63,205 nt of DNA from NCBI GenBank assembly GCA_024644945.1, contig JAHEGU010000014.1:1-63205 (forward strand). Direction: 5' to 3'. Within the stretch, counting starts at the first letter, position 1, and the number at the start of each line of letters is the position of its first letter. Positions 8,729 to 16,202 of this stretch are shown here, piece by piece. The stretch is from Gammaproteobacteria bacterium. GTDB lineage: Bacteria > Pseudomonadota > Gammaproteobacteria > Arenicellales > Poriferihabitantaceae. Below the pieces are notes generated by a model. It made no database searches, was not told where the DNA came from, and saw only the letters and a list, made by a program, of their open reading frames with translations. The position numbers and the translations under genes were made by a program.

Positions 8729-9421
8729 ATGGTGATTGCGGGCGAGCGGATCGAATGCATAACTTTTGATCTGGATGACACGCTCTGGTTATGTGAGCCG
8801 GTCATTCACAATGCCGAGTTTGTTTTTTATACCTGGCTTGAACAGCATTTTCCGAAAATAGTTGAGGACTTCGATATTCCTGGATTGATCCATCATCGGC
8901 GGGAGGTCTTCGCCGATTTTCCGGATATGTCCCACGATTTTTCCTGGTTGCGTAAGCGCTGGCTCGAGCAACTTGCGAAGGATTATGGTTATAGTGCGAG
9001 GCTGGTCGACGATGGCTTTGAAGTTTTTTTGCAGGCGCGCAATGATGTGACTCTGTTCGAGGGCGCGACGGCATTACTAGAACAGGTCAGTCAGCGTTAT
9101 TGCATCGGATCGATTACCAATGGTAATGCCGATGTGCATCGGATTGGTATTGGCCAGTATTTCGATTTTTCAATAACCGCTTCTGGTGCAGGGGCTTCCA
9201 AGCCTAGTTCGATCATATTTGAGGCGGCAGTCGAGAGGGCCGGGATCGATCCTTCTAATATTCTGCATATCGGCGATGATCCGGTGCGCGATATGCGCGG
9301 GGCCGCTGAGGCCGGTATGAAAACTTTGTGGATAAATCCCCAGGGGTTGCCATGGAAAGGTCCACATAAACCCCACTGTGAGCTGCAGCTAGTGACTGAG
9401 TTGAGTAGTCTGCTGGGTTGA
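8729..9421 (+). CDS. HAD-family hydrolase (YigB-like)
   Basis: A 230-residue phosphatase of the haloacid dehalogenase superfamily. Motif I is FDLDDTLW with nucleophile and acid aspartates, motif II is SITNGN, motif III is the lysine in GASKPSS, and motif IV is IGDDPVRDMRGA. A helical C1 cap lies between motifs I and II. YigB-type proteins dephosphorylate the riboflavin intermediate aminoribitylaminouracil phosphate, among other substrates; the substrate here is not proven. It begins three bases after the activator stop and is probably co-transcribed with the nitrile hydratase genes, but this may be only positional. Confidence 0.85.
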   Translation: MVIAGERIECITFDLDDTLWLCEPVIHNAEFVFYTWLEQHFPKIVEDFDIPGLIHHRREVFADFPDMSHDFSWLRKRWLEQLAKDYGYSARLVDDGFEVFLQARNDVTLFEGATALLEQVSQRYCIGSITNGNADVHRIGIGQYFDFSITASGAGASKPSSIIFEAAVERAGIDPSNILHIGDDPVRDMRGAAEAGMKTLWINPQGLPWKGPHKPHCELQLVTELSSLLG

Positions 9422-9459
9422 CTCTCCAAGTAACACGATAATCACAACGACGTTAAATT

Positions 9460-10860
9460 ATGGAACTTGAATTCTTTGGTGCGGCCGGGGAGGTGACTGG
9501 CTCATGTCATGTGATCAGGATCAACGGCATGCAGTTCCTGCTCGACTGCGGCATGATACAAGGCAGCCGCAAGGACGAAGCGCGCAATCATGATCCTTTT
9601 CCTTTTGAGCCGTCCGAAATCGACGCGGTGGTGCTGAGTCATGCACATATCGACCATTCGGGAAGACTGCCATTGTTACTCAAGCGAGGATTTCGCGGCC
9701 CGATTCATACCCACAACGCGACCAAAGATCTGTTAGCGATTCTGCTTGAAGATTCGGCGTCCCTGGCTGAGCGCGATGCCGAGTACGCCAATCGTAAACG
9801 CAAAAATAAACCACCCATTGAACCTTTGTATACGGTCAAAGATGCACGTCAGGTCCTGGGGCATCTCAATGGTTATCGTTATCGGAAGAAGATCGAAATC
9901 CTGCCAGGTGTGTCAATTCAGTTTCAGGACGCCGGTCATATTATGGGCTCGACCAGCGTTGAGGTGTGGCTGGAAGAAAAGGGTGTGCAGCGCAAGCTGG
10001 TATTCAGCGGCGACCTTGGTCAATATGAAACACCAATCCTGCATGATCCGGCGGTAATCGAAGAGGCCGATTTAGTGCTGATGGAGAGCACATATGGTGG
10101 CAGGCGTCATCGTGAGCGAAACCTGACTTACGCGGAGATGGGCGAAATCATCAGCGAGGCGGATCACGATAAAGGCAACATACTGATCCCAGCATTCGCG
10201 ATAGGCCGCAGCCAGGAAGTTCTGTATACCCTGGGCAGATATTATGAACCGTGGCGCATGGACCGCTGGCACGTGTTCCTGGACAGTCCCATGGCGATCG
10301 AGGCCAGTAAAGTGTACTGGGACTATCCGCATCTCTACGATGACGAAGCGACCAAATTCCGAAAGTCGGTGCATGAAATGCCAACCCTTCACAATCTGCA
10401 CCTGACCAGCAGCACCGCAGAGTCCATGGTGATCAATAAAGTCAGAAGCGGTGCCATTGTCATCGCCGGCAGCGGCATGTGCACTGGCGGCCGTATCCGA
10501 CATCACCTCAGACACAATATCGAACGCAAGGAATGCCATATCATTATTGTCGGTTATCAGGCGCCGCATACATTGGGTCGACGACTGGTAGACGGTGAGC
10601 CGGAGGTCAAAATCAAGGGCCAGTGGCTGCAGGTGAACGCCAAAGTTCATACCATCGGCGGCCTTTCCGCACACGGTGACGAAAACGATTTAGTGCGCTG
10701 GTTCAAGGGCTTTAAAAACAAACCGCCGGTATGGCTGGTGCATGGCGAAACCAAAGCTGCCCGCGCGCTGGAACAGAAGCTGCAGAATGAAGCGGGGACA
10801 AAGGCAACGGTGGCAGAGAAAGGGGATAAGATTGACCTGGCCGCGATATCATCGTCCTGA
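9460..10860 (+). CDS. MBL-fold beta-CASP hydrolase, putative RNA-processing exonuclease
   Basis: A 466-residue metallo-beta-lactamase/beta-CASP protein of the CPSF/YSH1-like group, which cleaves RNA with two zinc ions. Zinc motif HAHIDHSG (motif 2), DAGHIMGS (motif 3), FSGDLG (motif 4), and beta-CASP signatures including IPAFAIGRSQE, SGMCTGGR and SAHGDENDL. The N-terminus MELEFFGAAGEVTGSCH matches the family, and the length is typical of single-domain bacterial members. No partner genes nearby clarify its role. Confidence 0.9.
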   Translation: MELEFFGAAGEVTGSCHVIRINGMQFLLDCGMIQGSRKDEARNHDPFPFEPSEIDAVVLSHAHIDHSGRLPLLLKRGFRGPIHTHNATKDLLAILLEDSASLAERDAEYANRKRKNKPPIEPLYTVKDARQVLGHLNGYRYRKKIEILPGVSIQFQDAGHIMGSTSVEVWLEEKGVQRKLVFSGDLGQYETPILHDPAVIEEADLVLMESTYGGRRHRERNLTYAEMGEIISEADHDKGNILIPAFAIGRSQEVLYTLGRYYEPWRMDRWHVFLDSPMAIEASKVYWDYPHLYDDEATKFRKSVHEMPTLHNLHLTSSTAESMVINKVRSGAIVIAGSGMCTGGRIRHHLRHNIERKECHIIIVGYQAPHTLGRRLVDGEPEVKIKGQWLQVNAKVHTIGGLSAHGDENDLVRWFKGFKNKPPVWLVHGETKAARALEQKLQNEAGTKATVAEKGDKIDLAAISSS

Positions 10861-11001
10861 ACCGGTTGCCACGCAGTTGATTCAGGACCACATCAATCTG
10901 GCTGAGATCCTGACTCGGAGTCGGGGAGACGGCGTTGTGAATATCCACACCAACCAACCTTTAGTATCATCTCACTCTTTAATCTTCCGTAATAACAAAC
11001 C

Positions 11002-11136
11002 TTGAACTGGTATCTTGAATCCGCACAATCCATCAATCAGGAAAGTGTAGACCGCGCGTTAGCGCGCCAGCAGACCTTAACCAAACCGCCCGGCTCACTG
11101 GGTCAGCTCGAACAGGCCGGCGTTTCATCTTCATGA
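11002..11136 (+). pseudogene. cobT: cobT remnant (nicotinate-nucleotide:DMB phosphoribosyltransferase)
   Basis: A 44-residue reading frame from a TTG, in a region otherwise lacking a gene. It reads NWYLESAQSI..., then RQQTLTKPPGSLGQLEQ, which is the conserved N-terminal signature of CobT; the full enzyme has about 350 residues. The frame ends at once in AGVSSS-stop. As I recall, full-length CobT proteins often end in a similar AGVS-type tail, so the remnant may be the two ends of the gene joined by an internal deletion. It lies directly ahead of cobC and cobS, where cobT is expected. CobT makes alpha-ribazole phosphate, the substrate of CobC. Confidence 0.75.
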
Positions 11137-11148
11137 GATACTAATACC

Positions 11149-11760
11149 ATGAGTATCCGATCTCGCGAAGAAACCCTGGGCACCATCGACCTGATGCGTC
11201 ATGGTGAAACCGAAGCCAGCGATATTTTTCGTGGCCATGTCGAAGATCCTTTGAGCGAACAGGGCTGGCTGCAGATGGAGCAGGCGGTGGCCGAAAGGCA
11301 ATGGGACAGGATCGTGACCTCTCCACTCGGCCGTTGCAGTCTATTTGCCCATGCCCTGGGACAACAGTTAGAGCGTGATGTGCTGGTCGAATCCCGGTTC
11401 GCCGAATACCATTTCGGCGACTGGGACGGTGAACGCTATGACGATGTGATGGCCCAGGACCAAGAACTGGTGCAGCAGTTTTTCGATGACCCCTTCGCTA
11501 ATACGCCGCCTAATGCAGAAAGCTTTAGCGTGTTTCATGATCGTGTGCTGCAAGGTTGGTATCATGTTGTCCAACAACACGGGACAAAGAAGGTATTAAT
11601 TGTGACCCACGGCGGGGTGATCATGAGCGTGCTGGCGGAGATCATGGGGCTTGAACGCATCCATGGTCGGATTGACGTGCCCTTTGCCTGTTTGAGTCGA
11701 ATACAGCTTTCTGCGGAAGGGACTAACCATAGATTGGTTTCGCATGGCTCTGTTAATTGA
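11149..11760 (+). CDS. cobC: histidine phosphatase, probable alpha-ribazole phosphatase
   Basis: A 203-residue histidine-phosphatase-superfamily protein with the catalytic RHG box in IDLMRHGETEAS and the second active-site histidine in VTHGGVIMSV. In cobalamin nucleotide-loop assembly CobC removes phosphate from alpha-ribazole 5'-phosphate. The assignment rests on position, between the cobT remnant and cobS, since the superfamily is broad and includes phosphoglycerate mutases. The ATG at 11149 follows the cobT remnant stop by 12 bases. Confidence 0.8.
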   Translation: MSIRSREETLGTIDLMRHGETEASDIFRGHVEDPLSEQGWLQMEQAVAERQWDRIVTSPLGRCSLFAHALGQQLERDVLVESRFAEYHFGDWDGERYDDVMAQDQELVQQFFDDPFANTPPNAESFSVFHDRVLQGWYHVVQQHGTKKVLIVTHGGVIMSVLAEIMGLERIHGRIDVPFACLSRIQLSAEGTNHRLVSHGSVN

Positions 11761-11775
11761 AGTCTGCATAGTGAA

Positions 11776-12534
11776 ATGACCAGGCAATCGCACATGAACG
11801 CATTGAGAGCAGCGCTTGTATTATTGACCACGCTGCCGGTCCGTTACCCGGTAAACATCACCGAAACTGAAAAACGTCGTTCGGTTTTCTACTATCCCCT
11901 GGTTGGTCTGTTGATTGGTCTCATATTATGGGGCTTTGCCTACTTGTTGCCATATGGGTCATTGGTCAGTGCAGGCCTTGTGTTGTCGCTGTGGGTGATA
12001 TTGACAGGGGCTTTGCACCTCGACGGACTTGCCGACTGCGCGGATGCCTGGATGGGAGGGCTAGGAGACAAAAATCGCACACTCGCAATTTTAAAAGATC
12101 CCAATGCCGGTGCAATCGCGGTGGTTGTGTTGATCTTGTTTCTATGTCTTAAGTTCTTCGCTATCGACGCACTTCTTGATAGTGGGCATGCTGTGTTCCT
12201 GATTGCCGTGCCGACTTTAGCGCGATTGTTTCCGGTATTGCTGTATGCCACTACTGCATATGTGCGCCAGGGTGGCCTTGGCGAGGGCTTGCGGTTGGAT
12301 CACAGGGATGGAGAGGTACCTTGGGTGGTTGCGACAATTACTGCGATACTTGTCATCGCCTTGCTCGGGTCAAGTGGTGTATTGATCGTGTTTTTTTCTT
12401 CTCTTGTGTTTTTCTTGGTGCGCGGTGCGAGCGTGCGTCGATTACATGGATTCACCGGTGACGTCGCCGGTGCCGGAATCGAACTGACAGAGCTATGTTG
12501 TTGTGTGGCACTAGCGCTAGTGGCGATCAGTTAA
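11776..12534 (+). CDS. cobS: adenosylcobinamide-GDP ribazoletransferase
   Basis: Last step of cobalamin assembly, joining adenosylcobinamide-GDP with alpha-ribazole at the inner membrane. The 252-residue protein has several membrane segments and the signature HLDGLADCADAWMGG (about residues 76-90), followed by LAILKDPNAGAIAV with a conserved acidic/glycine pattern. The next ATG (MNAL) at residue 7 is an alternative start. It is 15 bases downstream of cobC. With cobT apparently broken, its alpha-ribazole supply must come from elsewhere in the genome or by salvage. Confidence 0.95.
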   Translation: MTRQSHMNALRAALVLLTTLPVRYPVNITETEKRRSVFYYPLVGLLIGLILWGFAYLLPYGSLVSAGLVLSLWVILTGALHLDGLADCADAWMGGLGDKNRTLAILKDPNAGAIAVVVLILFLCLKFFAIDALLDSGHAVFLIAVPTLARLFPVLLYATTAYVRQGGLGEGLRLDHRDGEVPWVVATITAILVIALLGSSGVLIVFFSSLVFFLVRGASVRRLHGFTGDVAGAGIELTELCCCVALALVAIS

Positions 12535-12646
12535 GCATTGAAACCGCTTTATTAATTACGCACTGTTTGCAGATTATATAAACATTGACGCCCCAGCATA
12601 TCGAGCTTCGGGCCAAATTTAAGTATAGATTCTCAGGAACAAAGTT

Positions 12647-13426
12647 ATGCAGCTGACTAAGGAACAGATTGAAGAATTTGATTCGTCTGGCTACCTGTTT
12701 TTTCCCAACACGTTCAATACCGAAGAGGTAGAAGTGTTGAAGCAGGCGGCGCGGGATGTGTATCAGGAACAACGCGAGGAGGTGTGGCGCGAGAACTCTG
12801 GTGTAGCGCGCACGGCTTTTGCTGCACATACCTATAATGAAGCGTTTCGAAGGCTCGGTGCGCACCCACGCTTGATTGACCCCGTCATGCAGCTGCTAGA
12901 TGGCCCGGTTTACATGCACCAGTATAAGGTGAATGCTAAAGTCGCATTTGACGGCGACGTATGGCAATGGCATCAGGACTACGGCACCTGGGCCCGGGAC
13001 GACAAGATGCCCGAACCCCGGGCGATGAACATCGCCGTGTTTCTCGACCATGTGACCGCAGCCAACGGTCCGCTGCTGTTTCTGCCGGGCAGCCATAAAC
13101 ACGGTGTGGTGGAAGCGGGTCATGACCTTGAAACCACCAGTTACCCGCTTTGGACTCTGGATCGAGAGACCGTTACCAAGCTATATGAGCAGGGCGGATG
13201 TGTGGCGCCGACCGGTGACGCCGGTTCTGTGTTGATGTTTTCAAGTCTATTGGTGCACGCCAGCCCCCCAAATATCAGCCCCATGGATCGCACCATTGTT
13301 TATCTGTCATTGTGTCACGTCGAGAATCACATCAGACAATTTAAACGACCGGAGTGGGTAGCCCATCGAGACTTCACGGCGATCGAGCCGCTTCCTGATA
13401 ACACATTGATAGAACTGGCGGTTTGA
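12647..13426 (+). CDS. phytanoyl-CoA dioxygenase (PhyH) family oxygenase
   Basis: A 259-residue Fe(II)/2-oxoglutarate-dependent oxygenase of the PhyH family. The iron ligands are the HxD motif in WQWHQDYGTW (about residues 104-106) and the distal histidine in SSLLVHASPPN. The GPLLFLPGSHKHG turn is typical. Ectoine hydroxylase shares the general pattern, but the EctD-specific region is not clearly present and no ect genes are near. The substrate is unknown. It starts 7 bases upstream of the following oxidoreductase and forms a two-gene unit with it. Confidence 0.88.
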   Translation: MQLTKEQIEEFDSSGYLFFPNTFNTEEVEVLKQAARDVYQEQREEVWRENSGVARTAFAAHTYNEAFRRLGAHPRLIDPVMQLLDGPVYMHQYKVNAKVAFDGDVWQWHQDYGTWARDDKMPEPRAMNIAVFLDHVTAANGPLLFLPGSHKHGVVEAGHDLETTSYPLWTLDRETVTKLYEQGGCVAPTGDAGSVLMFSSLLVHASPPNISPMDRTIVYLSLCHVENHIRQFKRPEWVAHRDFTAIEPLPDNTLIELAV

Positions 13427-13433
13427 CTAATCG

Positions 13434-14744
13434 ATGTATCTTTATTCTTCACTATTAGAACGGCAGACCGAACATAATCCGGTGCGAGTGGGCCTGATCG
13501 GCGCGGGAAAATTCGGTTCCATGTTCCTGTCCCAGGTGCCCACTACGCCGGGTCTCGACGTTACCTGTATCGCGGACCTCGATCCTGCCCGTGCCCAGGC
13601 GCAATGTTGCGGTGTAGGGTGGGAGCAGGCGCATATAGACGCGACACGATATGTTGACGACGCGGCTGATCTGATCGCGTCGAACGATGTCGACGTGGTA
13701 GTGGAAGCCACTGGCCATCCCGCGGCAGGTATCAAGCATGCACAGCTTTGTATTGAGAATGGTAAGCATGTGGTGATGGTCAACGTTGAAGCGGATGTGC
13801 TCGTGGGGCCCTATCTGGCCCAGGAGGCCAAGCGGGCCGGGGTAGTGTATTCCATGGCCTATGGCGATCAGCCAGCTCTGACCATGGAGATGATCGACTG
13901 GGCCCGGTCTTGCGGATTTAAGATCGTAGCCGCGGGCAAAGGCACCAAATACCTCCCTGCTTACCATGCTTCCACACCTGACACCGTTTGGTCACATTAC
14001 GGCCTCAGCGCCGAAAAGGCCGCCGCTGCGGGCATGCGCAGCCAGATGTTTAATTCATTCCTGGACGGCACCAAGTCGGGGATTGAAATGGCGGCGATTG
14101 CTAATGCCGCTGACCTGCGTGCTCCGGAGTCAGGACTCGCGTTTCCGCCCTGCGGTGCCGACGAGCTGGCCAACGTGTTGCGGCCTAAAAGCGAAGGAGG
14201 CGCACTTGAATTTTCAGGTCAAGTAGAGGTGGTGTCGAGTCTTGATCGCAGCGGTGGACCGGTAGCGAGGGATTTGCGCTGGGGTGTGTATTGCGTATTC
14301 GAAGCACCTAACAATTACACCGCGGATTGTTTTTCTCAGTACGGTATGAACACCGATCAGAGCGGTCGTTACTCGGCAATGTACAAACCGTTTCACCTGA
14401 TCGGGCTCGAACTCAATATTTCGATCCTGAGTGCGGCGCTGCGCGGTCAGGCCACCGGTTCGCCAGTGTGCTTTAATGCCGATGTGGTATCAGTGGCTAA
14501 GCGTGATCTGGTGGCCGGTGAAATGCTCGATGGTGAAGGTGGTTACACCGTGTGGGGAAGGCTGATGCCCGCGACAGACAGTGTTGCCATGGAGGCGTTA
14601 CCGATCGGTCTTGCCACCGAGGCCAAATTGAAGCGTCCGGTTAAGCAGGGTGACGTGGTGACATGCTCTGACGTGGAAGCTGATCGGTCTCAGCAGGTTT
14701 GGGAAGTGCGTGAGAAAATGTTGGCTGCGTTCGCTGGAGTTTAA
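13434..14744 (+). CDS. NAD(P)-dependent oxidoreductase with C-terminal SAF domain
   Basis: A 436-residue protein. The N-terminal Rossmann domain has VRVGLIGAGKFGSMFLSQV and a homoserine-dehydrogenase-like VVVEATGHPAAG segment (about residues 20-130). The middle part resembles the Gfo/Idh-homoserine dehydrogenase catalytic fold. The C-terminus (LPIGLATEAKLKRPVKQGDVV) looks like a SAF domain as in the FlgA/antifreeze family. Such proteins are often annotated as SAF-domain or homoserine-dehydrogenase-like proteins without a known reaction. Being 8 bases after the PhyH gene, it may oxidise a compound hydroxylated by that enzyme; this is inference. Confidence 0.78.
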   Translation: MYLYSSLLERQTEHNPVRVGLIGAGKFGSMFLSQVPTTPGLDVTCIADLDPARAQAQCCGVGWEQAHIDATRYVDDAADLIASNDVDVVVEATGHPAAGIKHAQLCIENGKHVVMVNVEADVLVGPYLAQEAKRAGVVYSMAYGDQPALTMEMIDWARSCGFKIVAAGKGTKYLPAYHASTPDTVWSHYGLSAEKAAAAGMRSQMFNSFLDGTKSGIEMAAIANAADLRAPESGLAFPPCGADELANVLRPKSEGGALEFSGQVEVVSSLDRSGGPVARDLRWGVYCVFEAPNNYTADCFSQYGMNTDQSGRYSAMYKPFHLIGLELNISILSAALRGQATGSPVCFNADVVSVAKRDLVAGEMLDGEGGYTVWGRLMPATDSVAMEALPIGLATEAKLKRPVKQGDVVTCSDVEADRSQQVWEVREKMLAAFAGV

Positions 14745-14875
14745 TTTGTTATCCGTGCAGCTTGCTGAGGTGCTGAATCGAGCGCCGCGCAATACCGTCA
14801 GGACGACCAGCGCTCTTCATCCGATATCCCGGATTTGATCCGGAGTCTCAGGCCAGTTTAAACCGATTTTCAACT

Positions 14876-14899
14876 CTGTGAACCAGTTCACAGATTTTT
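14876..14899 (+). terminator. terminator-like hairpin after the SAF oxidoreductase gene
   Basis: CTGTGAA and TTCACAG form a 7-bp stem with a CCAG loop (14876-14893), followed by ATTTTTA. The position is about 130 bases after the gene's stop codon. The stem is short, and the 18-base perfect palindrome could also be a protein-binding site. A degenerate palindrome around 14828-14845 (CCGGATTTGATCCGG) lies just upstream. Confidence 0.5.
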
Positions 14900-15008
14900 A
14901 TGTCGACCCCTGTCATCATTTGCTGGCCGAAGTGATTCGGTAAGAATCATCGAAATGGTGATGAGTTTTCGAAGACGGCGTGAGGGAGGCCCCGACAGAC
15001 GGGAAGTC

Positions 15009-15035
15009 ATGTGGATTCTTGCTCTGCATCCACAT
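15009..15035 (+). promoter_or_regulatory. 8-bp inverted repeat just upstream of a strong ribosome binding site
   Basis: ATGTGGAT (15009-15016) and ATCCACAT (15028-15035) pair perfectly around an 11-base loop. Five bases later comes AAGGAG (15040-15045) and an ATG at 15051. The hairpin could control translation of the tiny ORF that follows or mark a structured RNA. No known riboswitch consensus could be matched by eye. Confidence 0.4.
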
Positions 15036-15050
15036 CGATAAGGAGCCTCG

Positions 15051-15104
15051 ATGAAAATCAGGGTGTTGGAGTCAGGCTGGTTCGTCTTCGGATGTTTAGG
15101 GTAA
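15051..15104 (+). CDS. possible 17-residue peptide gene
   Basis: ATG at 15051 is preceded by AAGGAG with a 5-base spacer, one of the clearer ribosome binding sites of the window. The frame encodes MKIRVLESGWFVFGCLG and stops. It lies inside a 420-base gap (14745-15164) that otherwise holds only hairpins and a degenerate palindrome. It is followed 12 bases later by a 13-bp hairpin. It may be a leader peptide, a small membrane peptide or chance. No known family is recognised. Confidence 0.35.
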   Translation: MKIRVLESGWFVFGCLG

Positions 15105-15115
15105 CTAGGAAGTTT

Positions 15116-15144
15116 GTCGGTCCTGGCATTTTGCCAGGGCCGAC
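15116..15144. terminator. 13-bp hairpin between convergent genes
   Basis: GTCGGTCCTGGCA (15116-15128) pairs with TGCCAGGGCCGAC (15132-15144), with one G-T wobble and a TTT loop. It lies between the plus-strand tiny ORF and the end of amgK on the minus strand, where a bidirectional terminator is expected. Neither side has a strong T-tract, so termination may be weak or Rho-assisted. Confidence 0.55.
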
Positions 15145-15164
15145 ATTAAGTTCATAAATATCAA

Positions 15165-16199
15165 TCACTTGGCATGATTCCCTTCTTTGTCCACGACTAT
15201 ACGACGCAGCGTGTCGGGGTCGTTTCCCAGTTCCTGATGAGCGATCTCGGGCAGTCTAGTGGATAACCAATCTTTCAGTGGGGCCATGAATGCGGGTTCA
15301 AGATTCCTCTTCAATAAATCCATGACTCGGGGCAGGTGATCCAAATAACCGTTTTTATGGTCTCGCAGCCACAGCCTGATAAATATTCCGGCCACTTTGC
15401 AGTGGCGCTGTGCCCCCCAGAAGGTGAAATGACGGGTAAAGGTCTCCTGATCAATGTTCTGAGTGGCCTGCCATTGTTCAATCAACTGCTGCTGAAGACT
15501 GACATCGACATCACGCCGGGCATCTTCCAGTAACGAAACCAGATCATATAACGGCGATCCCAGCAGAGCGTCCTGGTAATCCAGCATTGCGCATGCCCCC
15601 TCGACAATCAGCAGATTATCGACATGGAAATCCCGATGTACCAGCACTTGAGGCATTGCAGGGAGCGAGCGAAAAAGGCAGGTCCAAATTTCGCGGAACT
15701 CCTTGCACTCTGCTTGATCAAGCCGGCGCATCAATCTTGCCGGAAGGTACCACTCAACCATCAAATCTGCTTCTGCCACAGCCGCGTCCAGATCATAGGC
15801 GGGCAAGTTTATTTCTGCACTAGCGGTTGGAAAAGCCCGCTGCATCTTTACCAGTGCATCTACGGCCTGCTGGTATAAGGTGGTTTCGTCAGCACCCTGG
15901 GCCAATAACCGGGTCATGGTTTGATCGCCAAGGTCTTCGATCAACACCAGTCCGCTCTGTAGGTCGCTTGCGAAAACGTGCGGCACTCGTGCGCCCAGTT
16001 TTTCCAGATAACTGGTCACCTGAACGAAGGCACCAGGCTTTTCTCCCGGCGGGGGCGCATCCATCAACATCAGCGTGTCATTGCCCTGGTTCAAGCGAAA
16101 GTAACGACGTGCCGAGGCGTCCGGTACCAGCGGTGTGATTTGCGCTTCACGCAGCCCGTGTAAAGCCAGGAACTGCTTGCGTTCGAGCTGACGGGACAT
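15165..16199 (-). CDS. amgK: anomeric N-acetylmuramate/N-acetylglucosamine kinase (AmgK-like)
   Basis: A 344-residue aminoglycoside-phosphotransferase-fold kinase. Motifs: N-terminal PDASARRYFRL, catalytic VHRDFHVDNLL and the metal-binding LDYQDALLGSPLYDLVSLLEDARRDV, a combination typical of AmgK. AmgK phosphorylates MurNAc or GlcNAc at C1 in peptidoglycan recycling, feeding MurU. The murU nucleotidyltransferase gene usually follows directly, but here the downstream DNA is non-coding. The stop of glnD lies 4 bases from the amgK start, so the two are probably co-transcribed. Confidence 0.85.
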   Translation of the reverse strand: MSRQLERKQFLALHGLREAQITPLVPDASARRYFRLNQGNDTLMLMDAPPPGEKPGAFVQVTSYLEKLGARVPHVFASDLQSGLVLIEDLGDQTMTRLLAQGADETTLYQQAVDALVKMQRAFPTASAEINLPAYDLDAAVAEADLMVEWYLPARLMRRLDQAECKEFREIWTCLFRSLPAMPQVLVHRDFHVDNLLIVEGACAMLDYQDALLGSPLYDLVSLLEDARRDVDVSLQQQLIEQWQATQNIDQETFTRHFTFWGAQRHCKVAGIFIRLWLRDHKNGYLDHLPRVMDLLKRNLEPAFMAPLKDWLSTRLPEIAHQELGNDPDTLRRIVVDKEGNHAK

Positions 16200-16202
16200 T
16201 GG

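Noticed and set aside
10072..10674. 200-codon minus-strand frame inside the beta-CASP gene
   Set aside because: The plus strand carries all metal-binding motifs of the family; the antisense frame has no recognisable domain.
12647..13426. Ectoine hydroxylase (EctD) for the PhyH gene
   Set aside because: The iron-binding pattern is shared by the whole PhyH family, the length is shorter than usual for EctD, and no ectABC genes are nearby.
14941..15050. Possible cobalamin or other riboswitch upstream of the 17-codon ORF
   Set aside because: The GCCCCGAC and GGGAAGTCA pieces faintly recall the B12 box, but the conserved core could not be aligned and no B12-related gene follows.
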